Assembly: GCA_965212085.1 (NCBI GenBank) | Contig: OZ243042.1 | Location: 1,860,001 to 1,924,000, forward strand | Reading direction: 5' to 3' | From: JAHRAW01 sp965212085 | GTDB lineage: Bacteria; Pseudomonadota; Gammaproteobacteria; Arenicellales; Poriferihabitantaceae | Length of the DNA stretch: 64,000 nucleotides | Shown here: piece by piece, positions 59,687-64,000 of the stretch | How positions within the stretch are numbered: position 1 is the stretch's first letter | Layout: every line of letters begins with the position of its first letter | Notes under the pieces: model-generated | Told to the model about the DNA's origin: nothing | The model's input: the letters and a program-made list of their open reading frames with translations, nothing else | Database searches by the model: none | Program-made: the position numbers and the translations under genes

Positions 59687-61030
59687 ATGAACGATGAAAA
59701 AGAAAATGGGACTGACAATGATGATTTTGATTTGTCCGGGCAACGGAAAATCCATACATCTATAGGAGATCCTGAAATAAAAGGACTACATGACAAATGC
59801 AAAAAAGGGAGATTAGACATCCAGCCGGATTTCCAGCGTCAATTTGTATGGGATGCCCAGAAATCCAGCCAACTGATGGAGTCTGCTTTATTGGGCATTC
59901 CTTTGCCTGTTGTTTATTTGTCAGAAGAATCTGATGGTAAGGTTTCCGTGATTGACGGGCAGCAGAGGCTGACAGCCTTCTTTTCATTTATTGATGGAAA
60001 ATTTCCAGACGGCAAAGATTTTAAGTTGTCGAGGCTGAAAATTTTTACGAAATATAATAAGAAAAGATTCTCGGATTTGCCTGAGGAAGATCAAGAAAAA
60101 ATTTCCGAATGCAAGATAAGAACCATCACGTTCAGTCAAGATTCCAATGAAGATTTGAAGTTTGAGATATTTGAGCGTCTTAATTCTGGTTCGGTAAAAT
60201 TGAATGATCAGGAATTAAGAAACTGCATATATCGAGGGCCTTATAACGATTTATTGCGTGATTTATCCGAAGACAAAGAATATATGAAAATCATGGGGTA
60301 TTCTAAGCCACATAAAAGAATGCTTGATATTGAATATGTTCTCAGGTTTGCATCTTTCTATCATCAGACCTTTCTGAAGTATAGTTCGCCCATGAAAAAA
60401 TTCATGAACAAGGAGATGGAGCAACGACAACATATATCTGATGTAGATGCTGATAAATTAAAAACTGTATTCAAAAATTCTGTCTACTTGATTCACTCTT
60501 TGCTTGGAGAGAATGCTTTTAAAAGGTTTATACGAGGTGACGAAGTGAATTTAGCAGGCCGTTGGGAAACCAAGAAATTCAATGCGTCTCTTTTTGATAT
60601 TTTAATGTGGTCTTTTGCTGATAAGGATAAAAATTTAGTTATGAGTAACTTGGATTCAATCAGAGAAGAACTGATATACCTAATGACTTCAAATGAAAAT
60701 TTTATTGATAGTATCCTCTTGGCCACAAGTAGCACGAAAAGAGTACATCTACGCTTTGAGATATGGAAGAGATCGCTGGACCAAATTTTGGATAATCAAA
60801 CCAAACAACTGCGATGTTTTTCACGCGAAATAAAGCAAGAATTTTACGACATAAATCCAACATGCCAAATATGCAATAATCATATCATCCACATTGACGA
60901 TGCAGCAATGGATCATGACGAACAGTATTGGAAAGGCGGGAAGACAATCCCTGAAAATGCCCGACTTGTTCATAGATATTGTAATAATGCACGGCCAAGA
61001 AAAGATGAGCAAAAAAATATACTTAATTAA
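59687..61030 (+). CDS. DUF262 / HNH nuclease (GmrSD-like)
   Basis: 447 residues. DUF262 domain: IQPDFQRQFVW (45-55) and VSVIDGQQRLTAFF (87-100), a ParB-like NTPase core. C-terminal HNH site: C391-QIC pair, DHDEQYWKGGKT and LVHRYCNNARPRK. Single-chain proteins of this plan restrict phage DNA with modified bases (GmrSD, BrxU relatives). It is AT-rich and stands between sucD and the formate dehydrogenase genes. Single-gene defence nuclease is the likely role. Confidence 0.85.
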   Translation: MNDEKENGTDNDDFDLSGQRKIHTSIGDPEIKGLHDKCKKGRLDIQPDFQRQFVWDAQKSSQLMESALLGIPLPVVYLSEESDGKVSVIDGQQRLTAFFSFIDGKFPDGKDFKLSRLKIFTKYNKKRFSDLPEEDQEKISECKIRTITFSQDSNEDLKFEIFERLNSGSVKLNDQELRNCIYRGPYNDLLRDLSEDKEYMKIMGYSKPHKRMLDIEYVLRFASFYHQTFLKYSSPMKKFMNKEMEQRQHISDVDADKLKTVFKNSVYLIHSLLGENAFKRFIRGDEVNLAGRWETKKFNASLFDILMWSFADKDKNLVMSNLDSIREELIYLMTSNENFIDSILLATSSTKRVHLRFEIWKRSLDQILDNQTKQLRCFSREIKQEFYDINPTCQICNNHIIHIDDAAMDHDEQYWKGGKTIPENARLVHRYCNNARPRKDEQKNILN

Positions 61031-61058
61031 AAATCTTTCTATGATCGAAGAAAAATAG

Positions 61059-62765
61059 ATGACCACCACAACCACCAACCCCACCAAACGCCGCCACCCC
61101 GGCAGCAGCCGCAAGAAATCCCGCGCTGTGCCCAAAGGCCGGCAGGTTGATCCGTGTGCGCTTACGCGGGTGCGGGCGTTGTTGGGGGATGCGCCGGTGC
61201 GGCGGGACATGTTGATTGAATACCTGCACCTGATTCAGGATCACTACCATTGTTTGTCGAGCGCCCATCTCGCCGCTCTTGCCGATGTGATGAAGCTTTC
61301 CATGACCGAGGTGTACGAGGTGGCGTCGTTCTACGCGCATTTTGACATCGTCAAGGAGGGCGAGGCCGAGCCGCCGGCGCGGACGATTCGGGTTTGCGAC
61401 AGCATCGCCTGCCAACTGGCCGGCGCCGAGCAGTTGATTGCGGAACTGCAAGCCGCCAACCCGGACGGTGTGCGAATCCTGCGCGCGCCCTGCATGGGAC
61501 GGTGCGACACCGCGCCGGTTGCCGAGGTCGGTCATTTTCATGCCACGCATGCGAGCGCAAAAGGTTTGCTGGAAACGGTATCCGATGGTGACGGTCAAAC
61601 CCGCGCGCTGATCCCGGACTACACCGATTTGGAAAAGTACCAACAAGCCGGCGGCTATCAACTGCTGGCCGACTGCCTCGCCGGCAAGCATCGCGTTGAG
61701 GAAATTATTTCCACGCTGGATGATTCGGCCCTGCGCGGATTGGGGGGCGCGGGTTTTCCCGCCGGCCGCAAGTGGAACATCGTTCGCGGGTATCCCGGCC
61801 CGCGCCTGATGGCGGTGAACGCCGACGAAGGCGAACCCGGCACCTTCAAGGACCGCTTCTACCTGGAATCCGACCCGCACCGGTTCATCGAAGGAATGTT
61901 GATCGCCGCCTGGGCGGTGGCCACGGAAAAATGCTACCTCTACGTCCGCGACGAGTATCCGGCGGTGCGCGAAATCCTGAAATCGGAACTCGCCAAAGTG
62001 CGCGCCGCGGGTCTCGCCGAACATACCGAACTCATCATCCGCCGTGGCGCGGGCGCCTACATCTGCGGCGAAGAATCCGCGATGATCGAATCCATCGAAG
62101 GCAAGCGCGGCCTGCCCCGCAACCGCCCGCCCTACGTCGCCGAAGTCGGGCTGTTCGGCAGGCCGACGCTGGAACACAACGTGGAAACCTTGTACTGGGT
62201 GCGCGACATCGTCGAGAAAGGCGCGCAGTGGTTCGCCGGTGCCGGGCGGCGCGACCGCAAGGGATGGCGCAGTTATTCGGTTTCCGGGCGGGTCAAAAAT
62301 CCCGGCGTCAAACTCGCCCCCGCCGGCATCAGCGCCCTTGAGTTGATCGAAGAATACTGCGGCGGCATGCTCGACGGCCACACCCTCAAGGGCTACCTGC
62401 CCGGCGGCGCATCGGGCGGAATCCTGCCCGCGTCAAAAGCAGACGCACCCCTCGACTTTGATACGCTGCAAGAGTTCGGCTGCTTCATCGGCTCCGCCGC
62501 CATCGTCATTTTCAGCCGGCACGACAACATGAAAGACGTGGCGCTCAACCTCATGCGTTTTTTCGAAGACGAAAGCTGCGGGCAATGCACGCCGTGCCGG
62601 GTCGGCACCGAAAAAGCGGTTGCGTTAATGACCAAACCGAAGTGGGACACCGCCCTGCTCGCGCAGTTGAGCGCAGTGATGGCCGACGCCTCCATCTGCG
62701 GCCTCGGCCAGGCCGCCGGTAATCCGATTAACTGCGTGATTAAGTATTTTCCGGAGGATTTGTAA
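61059..62765 (+). CDS. fdsB: NAD-dependent formate dehydrogenase, NuoE-NuoF-type diaphorase subunit
   Basis: 568 residues. Residues 45-160 are NuoE-like with 2Fe-2S cysteines C113, C118, C145 and C149; 190-560 are NuoF-like with RGLGGAGFPAGRKW (NADH/FMN), NADEGEPGTFKDR and 4Fe-4S site ESCGQCTPCR. This fusion passes electrons from formate to NAD in FdsGBA-type enzymes. The catalytic subunit gene follows after an inserted nuclease gene. Confidence 0.88.
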   Translation: MTTTTTNPTKRRHPGSSRKKSRAVPKGRQVDPCALTRVRALLGDAPVRRDMLIEYLHLIQDHYHCLSSAHLAALADVMKLSMTEVYEVASFYAHFDIVKEGEAEPPARTIRVCDSIACQLAGAEQLIAELQAANPDGVRILRAPCMGRCDTAPVAEVGHFHATHASAKGLLETVSDGDGQTRALIPDYTDLEKYQQAGGYQLLADCLAGKHRVEEIISTLDDSALRGLGGAGFPAGRKWNIVRGYPGPRLMAVNADEGEPGTFKDRFYLESDPHRFIEGMLIAAWAVATEKCYLYVRDEYPAVREILKSELAKVRAAGLAEHTELIIRRGAGAYICGEESAMIESIEGKRGLPRNRPPYVAEVGLFGRPTLEHNVETLYWVRDIVEKGAQWFAGAGRRDRKGWRSYSVSGRVKNPGVKLAPAGISALELIEEYCGGMLDGHTLKGYLPGGASGGILPASKADAPLDFDTLQEFGCFIGSAAIVIFSRHDNMKDVALNLMRFFEDESCGQCTPCRVGTEKAVALMTKPKWDTALLAQLSAVMADASICGLGQAAGNPINCVIKYFPEDL

Positions 62766-63236
62766 TTGCGAAAATTACCCACACAGATTGTCGGTAACAT
62801 CGGGCTTTTTCATGTTTGCCGCGAACTTTCAAGAAGGGGGTTTAATGTTGTTCCGACTTCTCGGAACACAAAATCTGTTGATGTGATTGTTGGAACGGAA
62901 GATTTTTCCCGTCACAAAACGGTCCAGGTCAAGACCACCACAACCAACCTTGGGACGCGAGTTGGCCCCGCTAAAGCAAGCCGGGAAGAAGCCATACAGC
63001 AAGCGAAACTAGCCGATTTTTGGGTATTTGTGCGTCTTGATAAAGAAGATAAGTATGCGGTGTTAGGCGTCTATGTTTGCAAAGGCGGCGACAAAACTTT
63101 GCTTGTTCAGGGTCACGATTATTGGTGGTATGAACCCTGGTATCCAACGAAAAATGTTAAAGTACGGGATAAGTGGGAGCGTCAAAAAAATGATCTCGGC
63201 TGGCAGATAATCGAAAACGAACTGAACAAAGACTGA
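62766..63236 (+). CDS. Small PD-(D/E)XK-type nuclease-like protein inside the fds operon
   Basis: 156 residues. Start TTG 62766, directly after the fdsB stop, with GGAGG at 62753-62757 inside fdsB. The core has E20, D39 (SVDVIVG) and Q54-V-K56 (VQVKTT), a (D/E/Q)xK pattern with flanking strands, as in endonuclease-fold proteins of type II or Holliday-type. AT-rich compared with fdsB and fdsA. It uses the same transcript and ends two bases before the fdsA ATG. No cognate methylase is next to it. Confidence 0.65.
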   Translation: MRKLPTQIVGNIGLFHVCRELSRRGFNVVPTSRNTKSVDVIVGTEDFSRHKTVQVKTTTTNLGTRVGPAKASREEAIQQAKLADFWVFVRLDKEDKYAVLGVYVCKGGDKTLLVQGHDYWWYEPWYPTKNVKVRDKWERQKNDLGWQIIENELNKD

Positions 63237-63238
63237 AA

Positions 63239-64000
63239 ATGACCGAAACGAAAACAATAACGTTCACCCTCAACGGCAAACCCGCCCAAGCCCGCAACGG
63301 CGAAACCATCTGGCAGGTGGCGAAGCGTGAAGGGGTTGAGATTCCGCATTTGTGTTATGCCCCGGAACCGGATTACCGGCCGGACGGGAACTGCCGGGTG
63401 TGCATGGTGGAAATCGAGGGCGAGCGGGTGCTGGCGGCGGCGTGTTTGCGAAAGCCCGCCGAGGGGATGGTGGTCAATAGTGCAAGCGGGCGCGCGAAAA
63501 AATCCCGGAGTATGGTGATGGAGTTGCTGCTGGCCGATCAGCCGCCCCGGCAGGTCGCCCACGAGCGCGACTCGAAGTTGTGGCGGTGGGCGGACAAGAT
63601 GTCGGCTGATAATAACGGCAGCGGCGGCGAGGCGCTGGTCGCCGACCGTTTTGAAGCGCGCCCGGCGTCTGCGGTGCCAATCGCTGACACCAGCCACCCG
63701 GCCATGCACGTTGCCCTGGACGCTTGCATTCAGTGCAACTTGTGCGTGCGCGCCTGCCGGGAGGTTCAGGTCAACGACGTGATCGGCATGGCATTGCGCG
63801 GCCACCGCGCGAAAATTGTTTTTGACATGGACGATCCAATGGGCGCCAGCACTTGCGTCGCCTGCGGCGAATGTGTTCAGGCGTGCCCCACCGGCGCGCT
63901 CATGGAAGCCAGCCTGGTGGATGAAAAAGGCGTGGGCAGGTTTGATTCGCTGGCGGAGTCGGCGGAGCAAACCCACAGCGTCTGCCCGTACTGCGGGGTT
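63239..64000 (+). CDS. fdsA: NAD-dependent formate dehydrogenase catalytic subunit, N-terminal part
   Basis: Runs off the right edge; 254 residues are visible. Ferredoxin domain with C39, C52, C55 and C69 (2Fe-2S), a His-ligand region, two 4Fe-4S sites (CIQCNLCVRACREV, CVACGECVQACPTG) and the first cysteines (CPYCG) of the molybdopterin domain. This order matches FdsA, which oxidises formate at a Mo/W-bis-MGD centre. No stop in the frame from ATG 63239 to the edge. Confidence 0.93.
   Translation, partial: MTETKTITFTLNGKPAQARNGETIWQVAKREGVEIPHLCYAPEPDYRPDGNCRVCMVEIEGERVLAAACLRKPAEGMVVNSASGRAKKSRSMVMELLLADQPPRQVAHERDSKLWRWADKMSADNNGSGGEALVADRFEARPASAVPIADTSHPAMHVALDACIQCNLCVRACREVQVNDVIGMALRGHRAKIVFDMDDPMGASTCVACGECVQACPTGALMEASLVDEKGVGRFDSLAESAEQTHSVCPYCGV

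Overview
The window is about 64 kb of GC-rich chromosome from a gammaproteobacterium; the species cannot be named from sequence alone. Evidence for the class: a TPR lipoprotein-lolB-ispE block, divergent suhB/trmJ, sdhCDAB-sdhE-ygfX next to ygfZ, ftsY-ftsE-ftsX, and purE-tsaC-hemF. The lipid A Kdo transferase, LolB and a TolC-family protein show a Gram-negative envelope. No rRNA or tRNA gene was recognised.

Layout. 1-4.1 kb: end of a class III aminotransferase, then an outer-membrane autotransporter whose leader contains a C19 tract, followed by an array of composite palindromic repeats. 4.1-16.4 kb: TolC-like protein, putrescine aminotransferase and agmatinase, TPR/lolB/ispE, metY, ftsY-ftsE-ftsX. 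16.6-19.2 kb: a second surface protein (vWA plus barrel) in opposite orientation behind a near-identical leader with a C13 tract. 19.2-33 kb: dapE, infA, ilvD, purE-tsaC-hemF-waaA, pepN, fdxA, an Lrp regulator, sirohaem reductase with DUF934. 33-47 kb: nadB, the sdh operon, ygfZ, mutS, suhB, trmJ. 47.1-51.9 kb: a four-gene operon of lower GC encoding a membrane-anchored GrpE-like protein, an Hsp70 without lid, a TerB/J-like protein and an M48 protease. 52-56.4 kb: an accessory island with an IS, 23-bp tandem repeats, a SIR2-like (DUF4917) protein, a shortened HsdS and a HEPN/MNT pair. 56.4-64 kb: GNAT, sucCD, a decayed DUF433/DUF5615 pair, a DUF262-HNH nuclease, and NAD-dependent formate dehydrogenase genes interrupted by a small nuclease.

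Three themes run through the window. First, surface variation: two predicted barrel proteins sit behind a shared promoter/leader module containing homopolymeric C tracts, and the repeat families have entered or formed the ends of several genes. Second, lone nuclease-like genes of lower GC sit in or between metabolic operons (sdhA/sdhB, fdsB/fdsA, DUF934/nadB, sucD/fdsB). Third, many housekeeping proteins carry short in-frame microsatellite insertions.

The best candidate for an undescribed system is the GrpE-like/Hsp70/TerB/M48 operon, which looks like a dedicated chaperone-protease machine tethered to the inner membrane by an exchange factor with a periplasmic LysM/FimV-like sensor. All functional statements come from motif reading and family knowledge; no search was run.
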